DNA of 64,000 nucleotides from Mucilaginibacter sp. KACC 22773 (lineage in GTDB: Bacteria; Bacteroidota; Bacteroidia; Sphingobacteriales; Sphingobacteriaceae), in NCBI RefSeq assembly GCF_028736215.1, contig NZ_CP117883.1:2976001-3040000 (forward strand), in the 5' to 3' direction. Of this stretch, positions 28,527 through 37,231 are shown in pieces. The position numbers were made by a program, and so were the translations under genes. Under the pieces are notes generated by a model. That model ran no database searches. It worked only from the letters and a program-made list of their open reading frames with translations, and was not told where the DNA came from. Position 1 is the stretch's first letter. Each line of letters opens with the position of its first letter.

Positions 28527-28554
28527 GGCTATGTTTATAACATAAAACATAGCC
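28527..28554 (+). promoter_or_regulatory. 10-bp perfect inverted repeat touching the start of the transglutaminase operon
   Basis: The arms ggctatgttt (28527-28536) and aaacatagcc (28545-28554) enclose 8 nt and end one base before the ATG at 28556. As RNA this hairpin would cover the ribosome landing region. As DNA it could be an operator. No U run follows it, so it is not a terminator. Confidence 0.65.
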
Positions 28555-28555
28555 G

Positions 28556-31500
28556 ATGTCAATAAAAGTAGCAATTCGCCATTTTACAAGTTACAAGTAC
28601 GATAAACATGTCACGCTTTCGCCACAAGTTATCCGTTTACGGCCTGCGGCGCATTCGCGTACCATGATTAAAGGTTACTCGTTAAAAATATTGCCCGAAA
28701 AACATTTTATAAACTGGCAGCAGGATCCTTTTGGGAATTACCTGGCCCGGATTGTTTTTCCCGAAAAAGTAAACGAATTTGTGATTGATGTAGAGGTGAT
28801 AGCCGATATGGTGGTTATAAACCCCTTTGACTTTTTTGTGGAGGAGTATGCGGTACATTACCCCTTTGAGTATGAAGAAACTCTCAAAAAAAATCTTGTC
28901 CCATACCTCGAAATTACAGAGCGTGGTCCTTTGCTGATGGATTTGACTGAGAAAGCGAGCGAACTGCTCAAAAAAAATACCATTACCCAGGATTTTTTGG
29001 TTACGCTTAACCGTTTGCTTTATAGTGAGATATCCTATAATATCCGGATGGAACCTGGTGTGCAAACCTGCGAAGAAACGTTAGAACTTAAATCCGGCTC
29101 GTGCCGGGATACTGCCTGGTTGTTTGTGCAGTTGCTGAGGCATTTTGGCCTGGCGGCGCGTTTTGCATCGGGTTACCTCGTGCAATTAAAACCCGACATT
29201 AAATCATTAGACGGCCCATCGGGCCCCGAACAGGATTTTACCGATTTGCATGCCTGGACGGAGGTTTATCTGCCTGGCGCGGGCTGGATAGGACTCGACC
29301 CGACATCTGGCTTGTTTGCCGGCGAGGGGCATATTCCATTGGCCTGTACGCCTGATCCGCAGAGCGCTGCGCCAATTAGTGGTGGCATCATCAGCGATAC
29401 AAACGACCCCATCAAAACAGAGTTTCATTTTGAAAATACCATTACCCGTATTGAAGAAAAACCACGGGTAACCAAACCATTCTCTGACGAGCAATGGGAA
29501 GATATTATGGCCCTTGGCGATAAGGTTGACGAGGAATTTGCCGCCAACAACGTACGCCTTACCATGGGGGGCGAACCAACTTTTGTATCGGTAGATAATA
29601 ATGAAGCACCCGAATGGAACTCGGCTGCCGATGGCGAGCATAAACGCCGCCTGTCCAATATCCTGTTCCACAAGCTTAAAAATGAGTATGGCGAAGGCGC
29701 GCTAATGCAGTACGGGCAGGGCAAATGGTACCCCGGAGAACCGCTGCCGCGCTGGAAACTGGCCTGCTATTGGCGCAAGGATAATGTTCCTTTATGGAAC
29801 AACGATACGTTAATGGCCGACCTGTCGAAAGATTACGGACTTGGCCCCAAGGATGCAAAAAGCTTCATGAAGCTGCTTACTAAAGAATTGCACATCGACC
29901 CTAAAAATATTAACCCAACCTACGAAGATCCGTTTTACTTTTTGTGGGAAGAGAGTAAAACGCCGATAAATGTTGATCCGCTGAAGGTTGATCTGAAATC
30001 TCCGCTGGAGCGGCAAAAACTGGCTGAGTTGCTGAATACCGGCCTGAATGAGCCTGTTGGTTACGTAGTGCCCATTAAATGGGACCTGGAGCAAAGCAAC
30101 TGGCAAAGCTGTAAATGGTCGTTCAGGCGACAAAATTTATTCCTGGTGCCAGGCAATTCGCCGGTGGGTTTGCGCCTGCCATTGGATTCGGTACAATATT
30201 TTGACCCGGCAGAGCAGGAAGAGTTACTGGAAAGAAGCCTTTTTGCCGATGTGGATGCTTTGCCTGATGGCGATCATTTGATTCCCGAAACGGGGGCCAA
30301 ATTCAATAACAGTAAAACCATTTTTAAAACGGCGATGGTTGTTGAAGTGAGGCAGGGCAAGTTGTTTATATTTTTCCCACCTACCAGCTATTTTGAGCAT
30401 TACTTGTACCTTGTTAATGCCGTTGAGCGTACAGCTGAAAAGCTAAAGATGCCGGTATTGATTGAGGGTTACGATCCTCCATCCGACAACCGGATCACCA
30501 AAATGATGATAACGCCCGATCCCGGTGTTATCGAGGTGAACATTCACCCGGCAGCAAGCTGGCGCGAACTTGCAAAAAATTACGATGTGCTGTATAAAAA
30601 AGCGGCAGAATCGCGCCTTGCGACGGAAAAGTTCAACATTGATGGCAGGCATACCGGGACGGGTGGAGGCAACCACGTAACTCTTGGCGGCGAAACACCG
30701 GCTGATAGCCCGCTATTGCGCCGGCCTGATATTTTGCGCAGTTTTATAACCTTTTGGCAGCATCACCCTTGCTTGTCATACCTGTTCTCTACCCAGTTTA
30801 TCGGCCCAACCAGCCAGGCGCCGCGGGTTGACGAAGGCCGGATGGAAACATTGTATGAATTGGAAATAGCGTTTCAGCAAGTGCCGGATCGCGCCGAAAA
30901 TGAAGTTCCTTTTTGGCTGGTTGACAGGATCTTCCGCCACTTTTTAACAGATATCACGGGTAATACCCACCGGTCGGAGTTTTGTATCGATAAGCTTTAC
31001 TCGCCCGATTCTTCAAGCGGCCGTTTAGGGATCCTGGAGTTCCGGGGCTTTGATATGCCGCCACATTACCGCATGAGCATGGTGCAGTTCCTGCTCATCA
31101 GAACGTTGCTGGCCTGGTTCTGGAAAACCCCATACAACCATAAACTGGTGCGATGGGGAACCGAACTGCACGACCGGTTCCTGTTGCCACACTATTGCTA
31201 TAAAGATATGACCGAGGTGGTAAATAGCCTGCGCGATGCCGGTTATGGGTTTGATATCTCGTGGTTTGAGCCTTTCTTTAGCTTCCGTTTCCCTTTCCTG
31301 GGCGAGTTGCAGGTAGATGATATCAATATCGAAATTAAGATGGCTATTGAGCCATGGCATGTATTAGGCGAAGAAATGTCGAGCACAGGCACTTCGCGCT
31401 TTGTGGATTCATCGCTGGAGCGTATCCAGGTTAAAATATCAGGGCTTACCGATTCGCGCTATACCTTTTTATGCAACGGCTTAAAAATACCGCTAAAAAG

Positions 31501-31915
31501 CACAGGTGTACAAGGCGAGTATATTGCCGGTGTACGCTACAGGGCATGGCAACCGCCATCGGCGCTACATCCAACCATCGGTACAGATACGCCGCTGGTG
31601 TTCGATTTATTTGATACCTGGACGCAAAAATCAGTGGCTGCATGCCAGTACCATGTGTCGCATCCGGGAGGCCGCAGCTACGATACCTTCCCTGTAAATA
31701 GTTATGAAGCCGAATCGCGCATCATTTCCCGCTTTTTTGATTTTGGCCATTCGGTTAACCTGGTTGAGCCGGCCGTTGCCCAGCAAACAGCAGGAGGGAG
31801 GTTTGTTACCAAAATGAATATACTGCCGCAATATACCATCACCAATGAAGTAGTTAGCCCGGAATACCCGTATACCATGGATTTGAGGCGATATAAAAAT
31901 GCCAGGAATTTATAG
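28556..31915 (+). CDS. Transglutaminase-like protein with DUF2126 domain
   Basis: The 1119-residue cytosolic protein has an N-terminal transglutaminase-N beta domain (about 1-100) and a transglutaminase core with the triad C183 (SGSCRDTAW), H232 (DLHAWTEVY) and D248 (GLDPTSG). A long DUF2126 region follows (about 290-1110, with RLTMGGEPTFVSVDNNEAPEWN, HTGTGGGNHVTLGGETPADSPLLRRPD and LEFRGFDMPPHYRMSMVQ). This is the COG4196-type component of a cluster with a circularly permuted ATP-grasp ligase. DUF2126 has been predicted from sequence to belong to the amidoligases (glutamine synthetase-like fold). The family is therefore thought to form and cut amide bonds in peptides. The ATP-grasp gene starts 23 bp downstream. 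Confidence 0.9.
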   Translation: MSIKVAIRHFTSYKYDKHVTLSPQVIRLRPAAHSRTMIKGYSLKILPEKHFINWQQDPFGNYLARIVFPEKVNEFVIDVEVIADMVVINPFDFFVEEYAVHYPFEYEETLKKNLVPYLEITERGPLLMDLTEKASELLKKNTITQDFLVTLNRLLYSEISYNIRMEPGVQTCEETLELKSGSCRDTAWLFVQLLRHFGLAARFASGYLVQLKPDIKSLDGPSGPEQDFTDLHAWTEVYLPGAGWIGLDPTSGLFAGEGHIPLACTPDPQSAAPISGGIISDTNDPIKTEFHFENTITRIEEKPRVTKPFSDEQWEDIMALGDKVDEEFAANNVRLTMGGEPTFVSVDNNEAPEWNSAADGEHKRRLSNILFHKLKNEYGEGALMQYGQGKWYPGEPLPRWKLACYWRKDNVPLWNNDTLMADLSKDYGLGPKDAKSFMKLLTKELHIDPKNINPTYEDPFYFLWEESKTPINVDPLKVDLKSPLERQKLAELLNTGLNEPVGYVVPIKWDLEQSNWQSCKWSFRRQNLFLVPGNSPVGLRLPLDSVQYFDPAEQEELLERSLFADVDALPDGDHLIPETGAKFNNSKTIFKTAMVVEVRQGKLFIFFPPTSYFEHYLYLVNAVERTAEKLKMPVLIEGYDPPSDNRITKMMITPDPGVIEVNIHPAASWRELAKNYDVLYKKAAESRLATEKFNIDGRHTGTGGGNHVTLGGETPADSPLLRRPDILRSFITFWQHHPCLSYLFSTQFIGPTSQAPRVDEGRMETLYELEIAFQQVPDRAENEVPFWLVDRIFRHFLTDITGNTHRSEFCIDKLYSPDSSSGRLGILEFRGFDMPPHYRMSMVQFLLIRTLLAWFWKTPYNHKLVRWGTELHDRFLLPHYCYKDMTEVVNSLRDAGYGFDISWFEPFFSFRFPFLGELQVDDINIEIKMAIEPWHVLGEEMSSTGTSRFVDSSLERIQVKISGLTDSRYTFLCNGLKIPLKSTGVQGEYIAGVRYRAWQPPSALHPTIGTDTPLVFDLFDTWTQKSVAACQYHVSHPGGRSYDTFPVNSYEAESRIISRFFDFGHSVNLVEPAVAQQTAGGRFVTKMNILPQYTITNEVVSPEYPYTMDLRRYKNARNL

Positions 31916-31938
31916 CAGAAAAATCAGACATTTGGAAA

Positions 31939-34491
31939 ATGATTGAAACTTACCTGGAGCGGAACGGTAAAACTGCCAAACCTTTTTTTGATGAGCTTGC
32001 CGCACCCGAAGGCGTGGTGCGCGAGCATTGGAAAAAGCTTGCCCATGCTTATGACGAGCTGGGCCTTGAAAAAATGGAGCAGCGGAGCCGGGAAATTAGC
32101 CAGGAGTTGCGCGACAATGGGGTTACTTATAACGTGTATAGCGACCCTGACGGTATTAACCGCCCCTGGAAGCTTGACCCGGTGCCTATGGTCTTCAGCC
32201 AACAGGAATGGGAAAATATTGAAAAAGGCCTGATACAACGTGCCGAATTGCTTAACCTGATCATATCTGATATTTATGGCGAACGAAGGCTGATTAAAGA
32301 GGGTTTTATTCCCTTTGATTTGGTATTTACCCATAAAGGGTTTTTAAGGCAGGCTGATAAAATTAAAATCCCCGGCAAATTCCAGCTTATCCAATACTCT
32401 GCCGACCTGGTACGAGGGCCGCTTGGCAAAATGTGGGTGCTGCATGACCGTGCCGACGCGCCGTCAGGTGCCGGATACACGCTTGAAAACAGGGCAGCCA
32501 TGACCAGGGTTTTTCCTGATCTGATCCGCGAAAACCAGGTGCGTAAAATTTCGTCCTATTATCAAACGTTAAAAAATACGCTTACCAGGCTCGCTTTACA
32601 AAATAAAGAGAACCCACGGGTGGTGCTTTTATCGCCCGGTACGGCCAACGAAACTTATTTTGAGCACGCCTACCTGGCATCGTCATTAGGCTTTACCCTT
32701 GTTTTTGGGCAGGATTTAACCGTGAGCGACGGCTATGTATGGCTAAAAACCTTAAAAGGGTTAGAGAAAGTAGATGTTATTGTACGTCGTGTTGATGATA
32801 TATTTTGCGATCCGCTGGAGTTTTTAGGCGATTCGCACTTAGGGGTGGTTGGGTTGATGGAAGCTGTAAGGCAAAAAAAGGTAACTATTATTAACCCATT
32901 AGGCGGCCGCATATTAGAGAACCCGGGGCTTATGGCTTTTTTGCCACGCCTGTGCAAGCACCTGTTAAACGAAGAACTGATATTACCATCGGTAGCCACC
33001 TGGTGGTGCGGGCACGAGAAAGAAAAAAAATATGTGCTGGATAACCTGCCCTTCCTCATTATCCGGTCTATTTACCGGAGTAACGAGAATCGCCCATACA
33101 TCGGCAGCGAACTGAGCAAAAAACAGATAGAGGATTTGAGGACTGAAATAAACACCCGGCCTTATTTATATGTGGCACAGGAGGTAGTAAGCTTCAGTAC
33201 CACACCATCATTAATTGGCAACAACCTGGAAGCCTGTAACGCAGTTTTCAGGAGTTATATTGTAGCCGATATGGATAAGGAGGTTTACCATGTAATGCCG
33301 GGCGGTTTATCAAGAAGCTTTCCTACAAAAGGCGAGTTTATTATTTCTAACCAATCTGGTGGTATCAGTAAGGATACCTGGGTACTGGGGCCATCGCCCC
33401 AAAGCCAGGCTAAGCCCGCGGTTAATCAACCTGTATTACGACAGGTAAAAAATATTTTGCCAAGTCGCACCGGTGAGAGCTTATTTTGGCTGGGTCGTTA
33501 CCTTGACAGAGCAGTGACCAATGTGCGGCTAATGCGAATTGTGCTTAAGATTTACAACGAGCGCGATGACGAAATTCATCCTGAAACTAACCAAACGCTG
33601 GTAATACTGCTTAAAACATTAAGCGCGGTAACAGGGACATTACCGGGCTTTGCCTCGGTCGATCAGGCCAAATTAAGGCAACCCGAAAAAGAATTATTGT
33701 CGCTGGCTGTTGAAACAAGCAGGGCAGGTACTTTGGCGCAATCCCTGCAGTCATTTTTAACCAATGGCTATGCGGTACGAGATCGTTTAAGCCTGGATAC
33801 CTGGAGGATTCTGGATAGCATATCCGAAGAGTTTGAGCTGATGAAGGAAAATGGCAACGATTTACGCAAGATTTACCATAACCTCGATCAGTTTATCATT
33901 AAGCTAATGGCTTTTATCGGCCTTAATAACGATAACATGACCAGGGCATCCAGCTGGCGGTTACTTAACATAGGCCGGTTTTTAGAGTCATCGTTAAATA
34001 CATGCATCATTTTACAGGCTGCATTGGCCAACAACGTAACACCCGAGGTGGAGAAGCAACTGATGGAACTGGTGCTGATGTGTAACGAGAGCCTGGTTAC
34101 CTACCGCTACTTATACCGATCGACGTTGCAATTGCCGGGTGTGCTTAATTTGCTGCTGGTTAACGAGGATAATCCAAAATCAGTCGCATTTTTGATTGCT
34201 AAAATTGATGAGCACCTGGCCCATTTGCCAGATAACCATAAAGAAGGCGGCCTTAGCCCGGCGCACAAAAAGCTGCTGGAGGCATTAACCATGATCAGGC
34301 TTTGCGATGTAAACAAGATGGTACCATCGGCCAATGCGAATGGCTTTGGTAAAAAGGAACTTAATGGCTTTTTACACCACCTGATTACCTTATTGAGCCA
34401 GGCATCAACCATTATATTTGAAAGTTATTTTAGCCCAACGCAAAGCCAGTACAGTTTTGTGAAAAATAACAACGCGCTACCCGAATTATGA
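31939..34491 (+). CDS. Circularly permuted ATP-grasp protein fused to an alpha-E domain
   Basis: The 850-residue protein joins two usual partners. Residues about 1-480 match the circularly permuted ATP-grasp family (DUF404/407): NVYSDPDGINRPWKLDPVPMV, AELLNLIISDIYGERRLIKEG and the DVIVRRVDDIFCDPLEF metal/ATP region. Residues about 500-840 match alpha-E (DUF403): SRTGESLFWLGRYLDRAVTNVRLMRI and ASSWRLLNIGRFLESS. ATP-grasp enzymes activate a carboxylate and join it to an amine. In many genomes these two are separate genes beside transglutaminases and the Anbu peptidase. Here they are fused and no Anbu gene is seen. Confidence 0.9.
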   Translation: MIETYLERNGKTAKPFFDELAAPEGVVREHWKKLAHAYDELGLEKMEQRSREISQELRDNGVTYNVYSDPDGINRPWKLDPVPMVFSQQEWENIEKGLIQRAELLNLIISDIYGERRLIKEGFIPFDLVFTHKGFLRQADKIKIPGKFQLIQYSADLVRGPLGKMWVLHDRADAPSGAGYTLENRAAMTRVFPDLIRENQVRKISSYYQTLKNTLTRLALQNKENPRVVLLSPGTANETYFEHAYLASSLGFTLVFGQDLTVSDGYVWLKTLKGLEKVDVIVRRVDDIFCDPLEFLGDSHLGVVGLMEAVRQKKVTIINPLGGRILENPGLMAFLPRLCKHLLNEELILPSVATWWCGHEKEKKYVLDNLPFLIIRSIYRSNENRPYIGSELSKKQIEDLRTEINTRPYLYVAQEVVSFSTTPSLIGNNLEACNAVFRSYIVADMDKEVYHVMPGGLSRSFPTKGEFIISNQSGGISKDTWVLGPSPQSQAKPAVNQPVLRQVKNILPSRTGESLFWLGRYLDRAVTNVRLMRIVLKIYNERDDEIHPETNQTLVILLKTLSAVTGTLPGFASVDQAKLRQPEKELLSLAVETSRAGTLAQSLQSFLTNGYAVRDRLSLDTWRILDSISEEFELMKENGNDLRKIYHNLDQFIIKLMAFIGLNNDNMTRASSWRLLNIGRFLESSLNTCIILQAALANNVTPEVEKQLMELVLMCNESLVTYRYLYRSTLQLPGVLNLLLVNEDNPKSVAFLIAKIDEHLAHLPDNHKEGGLSPAHKKLLEALTMIRLCDVNKMVPSANANGFGKKELNGFLHHLITLLSQASTIIFESYFSPTQSQYSFVKNNNALPEL

Positions 34492-34546
34492 GAACCGCTA
34501 ATACAAAGCCATTTTTTAACAGGTGTTTTCACAACAGCCAAAGCTT

Positions 34547-35422
34547 ATGAAATACCAGGTGACCCATATTACCAAATATGAATACCAGTTGCCGGCTTCG
34601 TTATGCCATAACCTGGTATACCAGGTGCCGGTTAACCATAGTTTTCAGGAGGTGGAAAAGGTGAACTACCAAATTCATCCCGTACCACATTTGGTAGTGA
34701 CCAGGGAGGACTTTTTTAGTAATAAATTTATTTATTTTTCGATAGAAGAGTTTCATCAACGGTTAACTGTCGAGATAAAAAGCGAGGTTAAAATTTCGGA
34801 GCCGGTATGGATAAGCGCTGCGCCCCAAAATACAGCGCCCTGGGAAAACGTGGTGATCTGGCTGAAAAGTACCGATGCCGAAAGTGACATCAGGCAATTT
34901 TATCTCGAATCGGATCATGTGGTGTTTATACCAGGCATCCGGGAGTATGCATTAAAATCATTCACGCCCGGCAGGCCAATTATGGAAGCCATGCTTGACC
35001 TTAATTCCCGCATATTTAATGATTTTGATTTCACGCCGGGATTTACAGATGTCACCACCAAACTGGAAGAAGTTTTTTTACATAAAAAAGGCGTCTGCCA
35101 GGATTTTGCTCATTTCTCGCTGGCCTGCCTACGTTCGATAGGCTTATCGGCCAGGTACGTAAGCGGATACATCGAGACGCTGCCGCCGCCCGGAAAGCCA
35201 AAGCTGTTTGGCTCGGATGCCTCACACGCCTGGATAGCATTGTACATTCCCGACATAGGGTGGACGGAGTTTGACGCCACCAATAACCTGCTGGTTAACG
35301 ACCGCCACATCCGCACCGCCATCGGCCGTGATTTTGCCGATGTAGTGCCATTAAAAGGAGTGGTTTACAGCGGAGCCGGGCAACGTATGTATGTAAATGT
35401 GGATGTTCGGAGAGTGGAATAG
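34547..35422 (+). CDS. Small transglutaminase-like cysteine peptidase
   Basis: The 291-residue protein (ATG at 34547; a GTG 24 bp earlier is in frame but less likely) has the N-terminal beta domain (MKYQVTHITKYEYQLPASLCHNLVYQVP) and a core with triad C184 (KGVCQDFAH), H228 (ASHAWIAL) and D243 (EFDATNN). It is the COG1305 partner of the ATP-grasp/alpha-E gene 55 bp upstream. Such proteins cleave or transfer amide bonds. The group of large transglutaminase-DUF2126, ATP-grasp-alpha-E and small transglutaminase is a complete three-gene set. There is no signal peptide, so the cluster should act in the cytosol. Confidence 0.9.
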   Translation: MKYQVTHITKYEYQLPASLCHNLVYQVPVNHSFQEVEKVNYQIHPVPHLVVTREDFFSNKFIYFSIEEFHQRLTVEIKSEVKISEPVWISAAPQNTAPWENVVIWLKSTDAESDIRQFYLESDHVVFIPGIREYALKSFTPGRPIMEAMLDLNSRIFNDFDFTPGFTDVTTKLEEVFLHKKGVCQDFAHFSLACLRSIGLSARYVSGYIETLPPPGKPKLFGSDASHAWIALYIPDIGWTEFDATNNLLVNDRHIRTAIGRDFADVVPLKGVVYSGAGQRMYVNVDVRRVE

Positions 35423-35471
35423 TACAGGTATGAGATCCTTCGTACTTACCTATGACAAATTCGATTTTCCT

Positions 35472-35654
35472 GTCATCCTGAGGCACGAAGGATCTATCAG
35501 CTATGCATGACCGATAGAAAAGTTCGCCAACACATTCTTTATACCTATCCATCTCATATCCACTTTTCCTGTCATCCTGAGGTACGAAGGATCTATCAGC
35601 TGTGCATAACCGATAGAAAAGTTCGCGAATAGATCCTTCGTACCTCAGGATGAC
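35472..35654. repeat. REP-like elements of the gtcatcctgagg type, two direct and one inverted copy
   Basis: Copies of gtcatcctgagg(t/c)acgaaggatct lie at 35472-35500 and 35571-35599 on the plus strand. A reverse-complement copy lies at 35631-35654. The 57-bp sequence after each of the first two (through ccgatagaaaagttcgc) is also shared. The second and third copies can pair as a stem. Degenerate versions continue to about 35750. The 363-bp gap holds no gene. Confidence 0.9.
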
Positions 35655-35785
35655 AGTCGTTTATTATGATTGTCATTCCACCTTTAGAATTTCGCAAATT
35701 TTACCACTCAGGATGACAAACTTCTTATTTTGAAAGTCATTCGTCCTTCAGAGTTTCTAACTGTATTTCAAAGCCAATTCCTTCA

Positions 35786-36883
35786 TTAACTTACCCTTGA
35801 TGCATAACAAACCTTATGTATAAAGGCCAGTTTTTCAACCACCTTTGGCGGTATTACAAAAGGGTACAAATCCTTGTTGCCCATGCTGCGGTTCATGCTG
35901 TTCATGGCGAAGGTTAATGGTAACCATAAATTAAGCAGGGTTTCAAAACTTTCCTGTTGATAAGGGCTTACATTGATGATGGCCTTTAGGTTGCTTTTTT
36001 TATCGGCGAGGCGTGGAGATACCGTCATCCCGAAGGCATCGGCGGTTTCAAGCGTATCCATAATGTGCAGGTAATGGGCCCAGGTTTCGGCCCAATCTTC
36101 CCATGGGTGCGAGCTTGCGTAGGTGCTAATGAAATTTAAGTTCCAGTCGGCGGGGGGGCCCTGGCTATAATTCCGTTCAAGGGCCTGGGCATAATCCTGG
36201 CGTTCATCGCCAAATAATTGGCGGTACTCGTCAATAAATGCACTGTTATCAATTAGCCGGTCCCAGTAGTAATGTCCCACTTCGTGCCTGAAATGCCCCA
36301 ATAGAGTACGATAAGGCTCGTTCATTTGCTTACGCGATAGTTCACGCTTATCGTCATCCGCTTCATCAACATTCAGGGTAATTAAGCCATCTTCATGCCC
36401 GGTTAAAACCTGTTGAGCGGCATCCGCCTCTGTAAGGAAATCAAAACTCAGGCCTTTAACTGCATCCTGAATTTTACTTACCAGGGGCAGCTTCATTTGC
36501 AACAGCGTATAAATAAGCCTGTGCTTGGCAAATTCTATCAACCGCCACTGCCTTAAATGATCAGGGTCGGCTAAATTAGGTACAACGTGGTTTAATTCAC
36601 ATGCGCGGCAAAATATATTGGGGCTATCAGCCGGTATAAGCCAGTTGCAAACATCAAACTCATGGTTTTTGCAATATTTAAACAATTGCTTTTTATTGTT
36701 CATCAGGCCGCCTAATAACGGCTTTTTATTGCTGTGCAAACGATAAACAGCGTTGTTGTCCTGGACAAGAGTGGCCAGGTTCAGATCACCGGGAATAAAA
36801 CCCAAAGGGCTCTTGCAACATTCGCATATACTGTTTTCAAAATATAATAGCTGACCGCAGTTGGTACATTTAAACAATTTCAT
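35786..36883 (-). CDS. Putative zinc-binding metallopeptidase with zinc ribbon
   Basis: The 365-residue protein starts with a zinc ribbon (C6, C9, C20, C23 in CTNCG and CECCKS). A second Cys pair group follows near 71-95 (YCKNHEFDVCN, FCRACELN). The catalytic motif is H200-E-V-G-H204 in GHFRHEVGHYYW, with a downstream acidic region (PWEDWAETWAHYLH) supplying the third ligand. It matches the COG4307-type Peptidase_Mx family. The gene runs toward the transglutaminase/ATP-grasp cluster. From family knowledge this peptidase often accompanies that cluster, so a joint role in peptide processing is a fair inference. Confidence 0.88.
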   Translation of the reverse strand: MKLFKCTNCGQLLYFENSICECCKSPLGFIPGDLNLATLVQDNNAVYRLHSNKKPLLGGLMNNKKQLFKYCKNHEFDVCNWLIPADSPNIFCRACELNHVVPNLADPDHLRQWRLIEFAKHRLIYTLLQMKLPLVSKIQDAVKGLSFDFLTEADAAQQVLTGHEDGLITLNVDEADDDKRELSRKQMNEPYRTLLGHFRHEVGHYYWDRLIDNSAFIDEYRQLFGDERQDYAQALERNYSQGPPADWNLNFISTYASSHPWEDWAETWAHYLHIMDTLETADAFGMTVSPRLADKKSNLKAIINVSPYQQESFETLLNLWLPLTFAMNSMNRSMGNKDLYPFVIPPKVVEKLAFIHKVCYASRVS

Positions 36884-37231
36884 AATCTGTATTAAGGCTG
36901 TTCATTGTTGAATAGCTTGTGAGTTAACAGATTATAAGGCGGCGGGTTTTGAGATAGTGAAAATAAGAGGAGTGTATGCGTAAGCTGTTCCTATATGTTT
37001 TGAAAATGGTTATATCAAGTAATATTGAGCCTGCAATTTCTTTGGGGTAGGATATCTCAAGTGTTGAATATCCTCAATCGGAATTTGCAGAACACTATCA
37101 AAGCCGATATTTTCTCCTAATGAAAATACGATCAACCGCAGTCCATTTCGGATTAAAACATGGGTTAATTCCGGTCTGAAATAACATAACACCGAAATAA
37201 CCCATGTAAAAAAACACCTGCTGACTTTGTT
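36884..37231. other. Gene-free interval between the macroglobulin and peptidase genes
   Basis: Only a 60-residue minus-strand frame (37010-37192) is present, and it resembles no family that I know. It may be a degraded fragment. No hairpin or repeat is evident. Confidence 0.4.

Noticed and set aside
37010..37192. 60-residue minus-strand frame upstream of the macroglobulin gene
   Set aside because: No family is recognised, and the gap could hold a decayed fragment at best.
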